DNA of 6,349 nucleotides from an uncultured Cryptobacterium sp. (GCA_900554685.1 USIG01000101.1:1-6349), one strand, 5' to 3'. Positions 1-5,354 are shown, counted from the stretch's first letter. A program made the numbers and translations. Notes: generated by a model from the letters alone, not told the origin.

Positions 1-338
1 AGCAGACCACCGAGGATCCTTGGACCAAGCTTGTTGAAACCTATCCTGTAGGTACCGTTGTAGACGGCAAGGTTACCAAGATTGTTCCATTCGGTGCATT
101 CATCGAACTTGGTGCAAACGTTGAAGGTTTGGTACACATTTCCGAGATGGCTATGAAGCACATCGATTCACCTGCTCAGGTAGTACACGTAGGCGACACC
201 GTTAAGGTAAAGGTAATGGACGTAAACGTAGAGCGTCGTCGCATTTCCTTGTCTATGAAGGCTGCTGCTGAAGAGCTGGGCATCGAAATCGAAGTTGCTG
301 AGCCAGAGCCAAAGCCTGAGGCTGCTGACGCTGAATAA
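1..338 (+). CDS. rpsA: 30S ribosomal protein S1, C-terminal part (5' truncated by window)
   Basis: The open frame enters from the left edge (first complete codon at position 3) and stops with TAA at 336-338. The visible 111 residues hold one complete S1 (OB-fold) RNA-binding repeat. It starts at a DPWTKLVETYPVGTVV segment and continues through KVTKIVPFGAFIEL, VEGLVHISEM and the closing VERRRISLSMK, followed by a short acidic tail rich in E, P and A. The linker DPW..(Y/F)PVGT before the repeat is typical of ribosomal protein S1 repeats, which favours S1 over PNPase or other single-S1 proteins. S1 binds mRNA on the small ribosomal subunit and helps initiation. Codon use (GTA, GGT, AAG, GTT) looks like that of a highly expressed gene and differs from the genes further right. 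A strong terminator directly downstream shows that it ends its transcription unit. Confidence 0.9.
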   Translation, partial: QTTEDPWTKLVETYPVGTVVDGKVTKIVPFGAFIELGANVEGLVHISEMAMKHIDSPAQVVHVGDTVKVKVMDVNVERRRISLSMKAAAEELGIEIEVAEPEPKPEAADAE

Positions 339-362
339 ATAGCGAAGCACAGAGCAAAGCTC

Positions 363-397
363 AAAAGCGGAATCACCTGGGTGGTTCCGCTTTTTTT
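363..397 (+). terminator. Intrinsic terminator of rpsA
   Basis: The arms GCGGAATCACC (367-377) and GGTGGTTCCGC (380-390) pair with one T-G wobble, leaving a tetraloop of about CTGG. The right arm runs straight into seven T residues (391-397), and an A run precedes the left arm. This is a textbook Rho-independent terminator 25 nt after the S1 stop codon. Confidence 0.93.
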
Positions 398-491
398 GTT
401 TGGTACGTGTGGAATTTAACCAGAAATAGACTATGACTTTTGAGATAGTTTGAGGGTGCAGAATGTTTACCAACGATAACTTTTGGTGCAT

Positions 492-504
492 ACTTATCAT
501 AAGT
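492..504. promoter_or_regulatory. 13-nt perfect palindrome upstream of the metal operon, candidate repressor operator
   Basis: ACTTAT-C-ATAAGT is a perfect 6-1-6 inverted repeat about 60 nt upstream of the first gene of the metal-ATPase operon. It contains TATCAT (495-500), which could serve as a -10 element, although I see no convincing -35 at the right distance. A shorter inverted repeat, ACCAA (469-473) with TTGGT (483-487), lies just upstream. The odd-centred, AT-rich shape with a central C resembles Fur-family boxes in outline but does not match the Fur consensus. That it is an operator is inference from symmetry and position. The rest of the gap 398-550 shows nothing else I can support. 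Confidence 0.35.
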
Positions 505-563
505 TAGCTGTGGTTAATTTCCATAGCAACGCCGTGTACATTTCAAAAGTAAAGGAGATGGGT

Positions 564-998
564 ATGAATCCAGGATTGTTGGTAGGGGCTGGCTTCTTGC
601 TGGGTAGTGTCGGTGTGAAAGCGCTTAGTAGCAAAAAGGCAAAAAAGCTTTATGTAAAAGGCATTGTCCAAGGCATGCGTGCTAAAGAAGAAGTTCAAAC
701 TATGGTGGATGAAGCGCGAGCTGAATTTGATGATCTGCTTGCAGAGGCTGGTTATGCTAAGGAATTAGAGGACGGAGAAGAAAACAGCACACAAGAAACT
801 TCGCAAAGTGAAGATGAAGAAGAAGGAGATGAAAACGACGACAAATCTGCGAAGAAAATAAAAACTACTTCTGTGCTTGATCAAACGGCAAAACAAGTGA
901 AAAAGGCTGCGGTACAAGCTTCTAAGAGCGGTGCAGCTAAAAGTTCTGGTCGTGGTGGCCATGGTCATGGTCATGGCCATGGCAGAGCCGGAAAGTAG
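564..998 (+). CDS. DUF6110-type small membrane-anchored protein with acidic middle and His-Gly tail
   Basis: A 144-aa protein. The start at 564 is chosen because AAAGGAG (551-557) lies 6 nt before it; the ATG at 558 touches the RBS, and the longer TTG-start frame from 483 runs through the palindrome and RBS. Residues 4-21 form one hydrophobic segment with G4, G8, G10, G14 and G17, a glycine-zipper pattern suited to membrane packing. Residues 22-65 are basic then helical (KKAKKLYVKG, then VQTMVDEARAEFDDLLAEAG). Residues 67-93 are strongly acidic, residues 94-130 are Lys/Ala-rich, and residues 131-140 alternate Gly and His (H133, H135, H137, H139). The N-terminal pattern MNPGLLVGAGFLLGSVGVKAL fits the DUF6110 family as I remember it. 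The gene sits 5 nt before a metal P-type ATPase, so a role as its membrane partner is likely. The acidic and His-rich parts could bind metal ions, possibly iron. Function is inferred from context; the family has no known biochemical activity that I can name. Confidence 0.75.
   Translation: MNPGLLVGAGFLLGSVGVKALSSKKAKKLYVKGIVQGMRAKEEVQTMVDEARAEFDDLLAEAGYAKELEDGEENSTQETSQSEDEEEGDENDDKSAKKIKTTSVLDQTAKQVKKAAVQASKSGAAKSSGRGGHGHGHGHGRAGK
957..983 (+). repeat. Tandem hexamer repeat encoding the Gly-His tail
   Basis: Four head-to-tail hexamers CATGGT, CATGGT, CATGGC, CATGGC occupy 960-983, preceded by a partial unit. They encode alternating His and Gly near the C-terminus of the DUF6110-type protein. 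Replication slippage here would add or remove His-Gly pairs without breaking the frame. Confidence 0.7.
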
Positions 999-1000
999 GA

Positions 1001-1017
1001 ATTGTGAATTTCACAAT
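1001..1017. promoter_or_regulatory. 17-nt perfect inverted repeat over the ATPase start codon
   Basis: ATTGTGAA-T-TTCACAAT is a perfect 8-1-8 palindrome. As RNA it would form a 7-bp stem with a 3-nt loop, with the GTG start codon (1004-1006) inside the left arm. The upstream stop codon is at 996-998, so a ribosome finishing the first gene would open this hairpin. Coupled translation is therefore a reasonable inference. The symmetry could instead be a DNA-binding site. The RBS for the ATPase is otherwise weak (AGGA overlapping the upstream stop, only about 3 nt spacing), which also favours coupling. Confidence 0.5.
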
Positions 1018-3100
1018 CGTGCATGAGGTTCCAGGTCGTATTCGCATCTCGGTTGGGGGAAAGATACCCGAGTCTCATGCATGCGCGATGGAGGAACGTT
1101 TACTTGCGCTGCCCGCAGTATATACGTGCGTAGCATACCCGAAAGCAGGATCGCTCGCAGTTACGTTTAATCGAACCAAACAAGGCCGTCTAGCGGTACT
1201 AAACGAGCTTAATATGCTGGACCCTGCAACTCTTACGAAAGTAAATCAGCGTGAAATGCTTGTTCGCACGCCGCGTTTTCGACATTTGTTTTCGCAGCTT
1301 GCCAATATGGTTCTTGCTCATTATGCCAGGAGAATAATGTTGCCTGCTCCTGTTAAGGTGGTGTGGACTATATGGTCGGCAATTCCCTTTGTAAGGGCAG
1401 CTTTGAAAAGTTTGAGAGCTGGAAGGCTTGATGTTCCTGTTCTTGATGCTGCTGCCATTTCCATGGGTCTTTTACAAGGGGAGCCTGCAACTTCGAGTTC
1501 TACTATGCTTTTGCTTCATGTTGGCGAAGCGCTTGAAGACTATACGCAAAGACGAACGGAAAGCGGCCTTATTCGATCGATGCTTACTCTTCCTGAAACG
1601 GTGCGAGTAGTGCGTGATGACGCTGAATTCGAGGTTGAATTGAGTGATTTGCAACCGGATGATTGCGTTGTTGTGCGTACGGGGCATCAAATTCCTGTTG
1701 ATGGCACTGTGATAAAAGGGGAAGCAGCGGTAAACCAAAGCTCTCTTACTGGTGAATCGATGCCGGTTGTTCGTGTGTCGGGCGATTCGGTTTATGCGGG
1801 TACAGTTGTCGAAGAAGGCGAAGTACTGATCCAGATTTCGGGACTACCAGAAGAAAGTAAGTTACGTTCTATAGTTACGATGGTGGAGCAATCTGAAGAA
1901 TTGAAATCTAGCGATCAGCGCCATATCGAACAGATGGCAGATAATCTTGTGCCATGGAATTTCTTGTTAGCAGGTATTGTTGCAGCTACTACTCGTAATC
2001 TTCAAAAGACCTCTGCAGCACTTATGGTGGATTATTCTTGCGCACTTCGTTTATCGGGATCGATAGCGGTTATGGCTGCTCAGCGCGAAGGTGCACAGGC
2101 GGGTTTTATGGTAAAAGGCTCGAAGTATTTTAACCATATGGCCCAAGCAGACACAATCGTGTTTGATAAGACCGGAACGCTTACTCAGGCGGTGCCTTCA
2201 GTTCGAGAGGTTGTTGCATATAACAATTGGGAACGTGACGAGGTTTTACGCTTGGCAGCTTGCTTGGAAGAGCATTTTCCTCATCCAGTTGCACGTGCGG
2301 TGGTAAACAAGGCTTTTGAGGAAGGCCTAGAACATCGTGAGCGCCATGCAGAAGTGGAATATGTGGTGGCGCATGGCATCGTTTCTACTCTTGAGGGTGC
2401 TCGTGTGCTGATAGGCAGTGAGCACTTTGTGATCGAGGACGAGGGAGTGCCTATTTCCGAAGAAGAACTGGATGCAATTCATAGTCAGGCTGAAGGCTCT
2501 TCGCCGTTGTTTTTGGCGGTCGATGGGGCATTGCGTGGCGTTATCTATATTGACGATCCGCTTAAAGAAGAAATTAGTGAAGTGCTTGATGAACTTCGTC
2601 AGCTTGGGTTTAAGCGTGTGGTAAGGCTTACCGGGGATAATTATCGAAGTGCTTCGCGTATTGCTCGCATTGCAGGTGTTGATGATTTTCAGGCTGACAT
2701 GCTGCCCGAAGATAAATGTCGGGCGATAGATAAGCTTCAGGAAGAAGGCCATAAAGTAGTTATGGTGGGAGATGGCGTCAATGATTCTCCTGCGCTTTCG
2801 CGTGCCTATGTAAGTGTTGCTATGGGGGCGGGAAGCGCTATTGCACGCGAAGCCGCTGATATTGCGCTGGTAACAGATGATCTTCATTCTCTTGTCGAAC
2901 TTCGACGATTGAGTGTTGCTCTAGAAAAACGGATGAGACAAGGTTATTCCTTTACGGTAGTGTTTAATTCTTTGTTGCTTGCCTTAGGTATTTCGGGGCT
3001 GATAACACCTCAGGTTTCTTCGGTGTTACATAATTCGGCAACGATAGGAATTTCTGCAGCGAATGCGCGGCATTTCTTGCCAAAAAGTTCCATAGATTAG
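1004..3100 (+). CDS. Heavy-metal P1B-type ATPase, probably P1B-6/FezB-like, with SCA membrane motif
   Basis: A 698-aa integral membrane ATPase that would move a metal ion across the membrane at the cost of ATP. The N-terminus has an HMA-like region without CxxC; instead it reads IVHEVPGRIRI (R12, R14), an arginine-containing motif. Core P-type motifs are intact: TGES at 249-252 (actuator), DKTGT with phosphorylated D388, HP at 427-428 (P1B nucleotide-binding signature), TGD at 543-545 and GDGVND at 589-594. The metal-site helix before D388 reads VDYSCALRLS, giving S345-C346-A347 where most P1B pumps have CPC, SPC or CPH. Hydrophobic stretches lie near 115-135, 145-175, 318-360 and 645-690. 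The GTG start at 1004 gives the family-like beginning MNFTIVHEVPGR. It follows the His-tailed DUF6110-type gene by 5 nt, so the two form one operon. The membership in the P1B-6 class that includes ferrosome protein FezB is from memory of that family's R-rich motif; iron is the likely but unproven substrate. Confidence 0.85.
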   Translation: MNFTIVHEVPGRIRISVGGKIPESHACAMEERLLALPAVYTCVAYPKAGSLAVTFNRTKQGRLAVLNELNMLDPATLTKVNQREMLVRTPRFRHLFSQLANMVLAHYARRIMLPAPVKVVWTIWSAIPFVRAALKSLRAGRLDVPVLDAAAISMGLLQGEPATSSSTMLLLHVGEALEDYTQRRTESGLIRSMLTLPETVRVVRDDAEFEVELSDLQPDDCVVVRTGHQIPVDGTVIKGEAAVNQSSLTGESMPVVRVSGDSVYAGTVVEEGEVLIQISGLPEESKLRSIVTMVEQSEELKSSDQRHIEQMADNLVPWNFLLAGIVAATTRNLQKTSAALMVDYSCALRLSGSIAVMAAQREGAQAGFMVKGSKYFNHMAQADTIVFDKTGTLTQAVPSVREVVAYNNWERDEVLRLAACLEEHFPHPVARAVVNKAFEEGLEHRERHAEVEYVVAHGIVSTLEGARVLIGSEHFVIEDEGVPISEEELDAIHSQAEGSSPLFLAVDGALRGVIYIDDPLKEEISEVLDELRQLGFKRVVRLTGDNYRSASRIARIAGVDDFQADMLPEDKCRAIDKLQEEGHKVVMVGDGVNDSPALSRAYVSVAMGAGSAIAREAADIALVTDDLHSLVELRRLSVALEKRMRQGYSFTVVFNSLLLALGISGLITPQVSSVLHNSATIGISAANARHFLPKSSID

Positions 3101-3143
3101 CCTTATTGCGCCCAGATGAGAAAAACGCAGATGATGAAGAGCT

Positions 3144-3171
3144 AGGGATGGAGTTTTGCTCCAGCCCTTTT
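3144..3171 (+). terminator. Hairpin terminator of the metal-ATPase operon
   Basis: The arms AGGGATGGAG (3144-3153) and CTCCAGCCCT (3159-3168) pair with a single A-G mismatch around a TTTTG loop. Four T residues (3168-3171) end the structure. The T tract is short, so termination may be partial. The hairpin also lies beyond the 3' end of the minus-strand antitoxin gene, but in that direction no T run follows it. Confidence 0.65.
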
Positions 3172-3211
3172 GATTGAACCCGTACTCTTTGATGGTATGT
3201 GGGGGGTTAGT

Positions 3212-3490
3212 TTAAGCAGGAACTATATCTAGTTTATAGCCTAGTGCTTCTATGACCTTTTGAACCGTGCTGAAAGATGGATTTCCTGTTGGGGAGAGCG
3301 CTTTGTAAAGGCCATCTCTCGTAATTCCTGTTTCTTTTGCAAGTTGGGTCATGCCGTGAGCTCGAGCGATATCGCCTAGTGCAGCAGATATAAGTGCGGG
3401 GTCACCGTCATCGAGCGCTGCATTGAGGTACGCAATAATGTCTTCATTTGTTTCTAGGAATGAAGCGAATATTTCTAAAAATCCACTCAT
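3212..3490 (-). CDS. HI1420-type helix-turn-helix antitoxin, no toxin partner seen
   Basis: A 92-aa protein of the putative addiction-module antidote family (HI1420-like, related to HigA). Residues 13-46 carry the family pattern ETNEDIIAYLNAALDDGDP then ALGDIARAHG. Residues 47-66 form the helix-turn-helix (MTQLAKETGITRDGLYKAL), followed by SPTGNPSFSTVQKVIEALG, which matches the family ending. Length is normal for the family. Such proteins usually neutralise a RelE/ParE-superfamily toxin encoded just upstream and repress their own promoter. Here the upstream side on the minus strand is a 20-bp palindrome and then a divergent lipoprotein gene, so no toxin gene fits. The ATG at 3490 is directly preceded by an in-frame TAG, which fixes the start, and I see no good RBS at standard distance. 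It may act as an orphan repressor or as an anti-toxin for a toxin encoded elsewhere. Confidence 0.85.
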   Translation of the reverse strand: MSGFLEIFASFLETNEDIIAYLNAALDDGDPALISAALGDIARAHGMTQLAKETGITRDGLYKALSPTGNPSFSTVQKVIEALGYKLDIVPA

Positions 3491-3495
3491 CTAGT

Positions 3496-3515
3496 AAGTA
3501 ACAAATTTGGTACTT
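3496..3515. promoter_or_regulatory. 20-bp near-perfect palindrome, candidate operator of the antitoxin
   Basis: AAGTAACAAATTTGGTACTT reads almost the same on both strands: AAGTA pairs with TACTT and the centre CAAATTTG is self-complementary, leaving one mismatched pair (3501/3510). It sits 6 bp beyond the start codon of the HTH antitoxin gene, in the gap shared with the divergent lipoprotein gene. HTH antitoxins of this type commonly repress their own promoter through such sites, so autoregulation is a sound inference. It could also control the lipoprotein gene. Confidence 0.5.
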
Positions 3516-3571
3516 TACCTCTTGTTTTGATGTTAGGCTTTTCTTCTATTACTAAAAGAGGGAGGTATTCG

Positions 3572-4255
3572 ATGGATAACGTTAAATCTTCTAGTTCGCT
3601 TGTTGCTAAAGTTATTTCTTTGGTGGTAATCGCAGTACTTTCGTCGTTATGCTTAGTGGGTCTCTCGGGCTGTGCGGGTCCTTCTCCGACAGAAGTAACT
3701 CAGCAGTTTTTAGATGGCATTAAGAACAACGATACTGAATCTATCCAAGAAGTATATGGCGGCGATACTTCTTCGATGCTTTCTGCTTGGCAGGAAGATG
3801 CAACTTCTGAGGAGGATTCTACTGTGGTAAGTTCTCAGGAAATACAGGATTTATATCAGAATACTTTGATGCCAAAGCTGCGGGAATTTGATTACGAAGT
3901 TTCAAACGAACAGATCAACGGCGATACAGCAACAGTTGATGTGACTATCACTACGTATGCTGTGGGGGATGCATTTAGCTCATTCTTGTCTGATTACATG
4001 AATCAGGCAGTAACCCTTGCATTCTCTGGTGCTTCGGAGGATGACCTGACAGTATTAGCTGAATCTATCTTGGATTCTAAGATTAACTCTATGGAAAAAT
4101 CTTATACCGATACAGTGACCATTTCATTAACCAAGTCCGATAATACTTGGAAGGTCGATACGCTTCAGGAAGACGGTGAAGTTGAAGATGCGCTGTTAGG
4201 TGGATTGCTTACAATTATTAATTCTTATGGTGAAGTATACGATTCAGGCGAATGA
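3572..4255 (+). CDS. Secreted lipoprotein of unknown function, DUF5105/DUF4878-like
   Basis: A 227-aa predicted lipoprotein. The start at 3572 is chosen because GGGAGG (3560-3565) precedes it by 6 nt; a longer frame from 3527 overlaps the promoter region and has no RBS. The signal peptide has K5, a hydrophobic core (LVAKVISLVVIAVLSSLCLVG) and a lipobox LSGC, so cleavage and lipidation at the Cys would anchor it outside the cytoplasmic membrane. The mature part begins AGPSPTEVTQQFLDGIKNND and later has DTATVDVTITTYAVGD and DTVTISLTKSDNTWKVD. These are the helix-then-strands features of the small NTF2-like lipoprotein domains annotated as DUF5105 or DUF4878. The mature protein is rich in D, E, S and T. 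No catalytic residues are recognisable. It is transcribed divergently from the HTH antitoxin gene and followed by a GC-rich hairpin. Confidence 0.8.
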   Translation: MDNVKSSSSLVAKVISLVVIAVLSSLCLVGLSGCAGPSPTEVTQQFLDGIKNNDTESIQEVYGGDTSSMLSAWQEDATSEEDSTVVSSQEIQDLYQNTLMPKLREFDYEVSNEQINGDTATVDVTITTYAVGDAFSSFLSDYMNQAVTLAFSGASEDDLTVLAESILDSKINSMEKSYTDTVTISLTKSDNTWKVDTLQEDGEVEDALLGGLLTIINSYGEVYDSGE

Positions 4256-4280
4256 GGCCAATAGTCACAAGTAGCTTAAT

Positions 4281-4301
4281 AGGGCGGCTTTAAGCCGCCC
4301 T
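4281..4301. terminator. GC-rich perfect hairpin after the lipoprotein gene
   Basis: AGGGCGGCTT (4281-4290) and AAGCCGCCCT (4292-4301) are perfectly complementary around T4291. The stem is very stable, but only two T residues follow on the plus strand. It lies 25 nt past the lipoprotein stop and before the nucleotidyltransferase RBS, so it probably separates the two units, as a weak intrinsic terminator or mRNA 3'-end protector. Confidence 0.6.
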
Positions 4302-4330
4302 TGGTGCAAAATAGGCAGGGAGGTGCAATA

Positions 4331-4627
4331 ATGCCCACGCAAGATACAATCAAGAAGGTAGTTTGTGACGTTGTAAAAAACTTCGATGTCAAAGAAGCAT
4401 ATCTGTTTGGTTCGTATGCGCGCGGCGAAGAAACACCAAACAGCGATATAGATATTCGTCTCCTTTGCGGTAAAAGCATGCGTATTCAAGATCTATATCA
4501 CATAGAGAAAGAACTTGAGGAGCGACTTTCTTTGTCGGTGGAGATAATCTCAGCTCCTCCAGAGGAATTACACCCACGCTTTTATGATCGTATTAAGCAG
4601 GATGAAATATTGCTCTATACTTCCTAA
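4331..4627 (+). CDS. Minimal nucleotidyltransferase (MntA-like antitoxin of MNT/HEPN systems)
   Basis: A 98-aa protein of the minimal nucleotidyltransferase family. The start at 4331 has GGAGG (4319-4323) 7 nt upstream; the longer TTG-start frame from 4301 covers the RBS. The signature GSX10DXD is complete: G27-S28, then D39 and D41 in NSDIDI, and a third acidic residue, E71, in LSVEII. The active site therefore looks intact. In characterised MntA/HepT pairs, this enzyme acts as an antitoxin by adding AMP groups to the HEPN RNase toxin. The HEPN gene normally follows immediately or overlaps. Here only a short open frame overlaps the 3' end, so the toxin is probably lost and the gene is an orphan. 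An alternative is a stand-alone nucleotidyltransferase with another target. Confidence 0.85.
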   Translation: MPTQDTIKKVVCDVVKNFDVKEAYLFGSYARGEETPNSDIDIRLLCGKSMRIQDLYHIEKELEERLSLSVEIISAPPEELHPRFYDRIKQDEILLYTS

Positions 4628-4694
4628 AGAGCGAGACAAAGAGCTTATTCTAAATAATCTTGATGAGGCTGAAACTTTCTATGTTCTTTTCTGA
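4602..4694 (+). pseudogene. Possible truncated HEPN-toxin remnant overlapping the nucleotidyltransferase end
   Basis: An ATG at 4602 in another frame overlaps the last 26 nt of the nucleotidyltransferase gene, the classic position of a HEPN partner. It reads MKYCSILPKERDKELILNNL and then DEAETFYVLF before TGA at 4692-4694, 30 codons in all. The charged helical content (KERDKELILNNLDEAE) looks like the first helix of a real protein. HEPN toxins run to more than 100 residues and carry an R-x4-6-H site, which is absent here. Frame changes around 4685-4695 extend the reading only briefly before further stops. I infer a decayed toxin gene, but a chance overlapping ORF cannot be excluded. Confidence 0.45.
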
Positions 4695-4696
4695 TG

Positions 4697-4717
4697 CGTT
4701 ATGCATCTTCCATAACG
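4697..4717. repeat. Small inverted repeat between the HEPN remnant and the Phd gene
   Basis: CGTTATG (4697-4703) and CATAACG (4711-4717) form a 7-bp stem with a 7-nt loop, between two convergent genes. An alternative pairing, GATGC with GCATC, overlaps the left arm. No T run follows on either strand, so it is not a clear terminator. Confidence 0.4.
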
Positions 4718-4749
4718 AGCGAGGTATAAGTGCTGGCTAAATGATTACG

Positions 4750-5016
4750 CTACAGTCCATATTTTGCTTTTAGTTTTCTTGTTGCTTTAAATGCGTCGGT
4801 GCCCAATCTCTCAGTACGTTCGTGTTCAGAAATCATAATGCGCTCAAGGAGACGGGCGCGTGCATCCGCTTGTTCGAGTTTATTAAAATCAGAGCTTTCG
4901 ATGCATACGAAACGATCGTAGTCATTTTTTGTGACGATAATAGGGGCGGAACTATTAGTTACCATTTCATCGAAGGCGACCGTATCTCGTAAATCTTCAA
5001 TAGGGACACGTTGCAT
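4750..5016 (-). CDS. Phd/YefM-family antitoxin, no adjacent toxin seen
   Basis: An 88-aa protein of the prevent-host-death (Phd/YefM) antitoxin family. Residues 4-35 show the N-terminal DNA-binding fold pattern VPIEDLRDTVAFDEMV, then APIIVTKNDYDRFVCIESSDFNKL. The C-terminal half is helical and charged (ARARLLERIMISEHERTERLG), the part that normally wraps the toxin. The start at 5016 is supported by AAGGAGA (on the minus strand, positions 5022-5028) with 5 nt spacing. Family members form type II toxin-antitoxin pairs with RelE/YoeB, ParE or Doc toxins encoded directly downstream. The minus-strand downstream stretch (4749 to about 4630) has stops in quick succession and no toxin-like frame. The gene could be a solitary regulator, a relic, or a protector against a toxin encoded elsewhere. 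Confidence 0.85.
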   Translation of the reverse strand: MQRVPIEDLRDTVAFDEMVTNSSAPIIVTKNDYDRFVCIESSDFNKLEQADARARLLERIMISEHERTERLGTDAFKATRKLKAKYGL

Positions 5017-5236
5017 AAGCTCTCCTTAGCTATCTATTCGCATGAATATTAGTATGCTATAAATGACGGCTTAATAGTAAAGATGTTAATTTTGAACATA
5101 GTGATAGAAATTTGACTGCATACAAAAATTGGCACTTTAGATAAAGTTTGTTCCAGTATCTTCAAAATTTACTTTGAATCTTATTGTTGTTTCAACGTGT
5201 ATCTGAATTTTTGCTGCGAGTTTCCTTTCTAAGGGC

Positions 5237-5261
5237 TTCATTTTGGAATGTCTAAAATGAA
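5237..5261. repeat. AT-rich 8-bp hairpin in the DUF262 upstream region
   Basis: TTCATTTT (5237-5244) and AAAATGAA (5254-5261) are perfectly complementary with a 9-nt loop, followed by TTTT (5262-5265). It may be a weak terminator or a mere AT-rich coincidence. Confidence 0.35.
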
Positions 5262-5354
5262 TTTTATGATCTATGTTTCAGGAGCAAACGTACTGGCAGC
5301 TAATGTTTTTTTGCTATTGAATACGGTAATATTTTTCTAGAAATCATGTCTAAA

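Noticed and set aside
483..563. N-terminal extension of the DUF6110-type protein from a TTG at 483
   Set aside because: It would cross the palindrome and the AAAGGAG site, has no RBS of its own, and would bury the hydrophobic N-terminus that typifies the family.
1003..1015. CRP-like site TGTGA...TCACA over the ATPase start
   Set aside because: The half-sites are only 3 nt apart instead of the 6 needed for CRP, and the position inside an operon on a start codon fits an RNA hairpin better.
2327..2887. Long 186-codon open frame on the minus strand inside the ATPase gene
   Set aside because: It lies opposite the conserved P-type ATPase motifs, has no RBS and encodes no recognisable domain; it is a shadow of the real gene's codon bias.
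4265..4489. Minus-strand open frames across the nucleotidyltransferase gene
   Set aside because: They are antisense to an intact GSX10DXD enzyme, run through the GC-rich hairpin and have no recognisable product.
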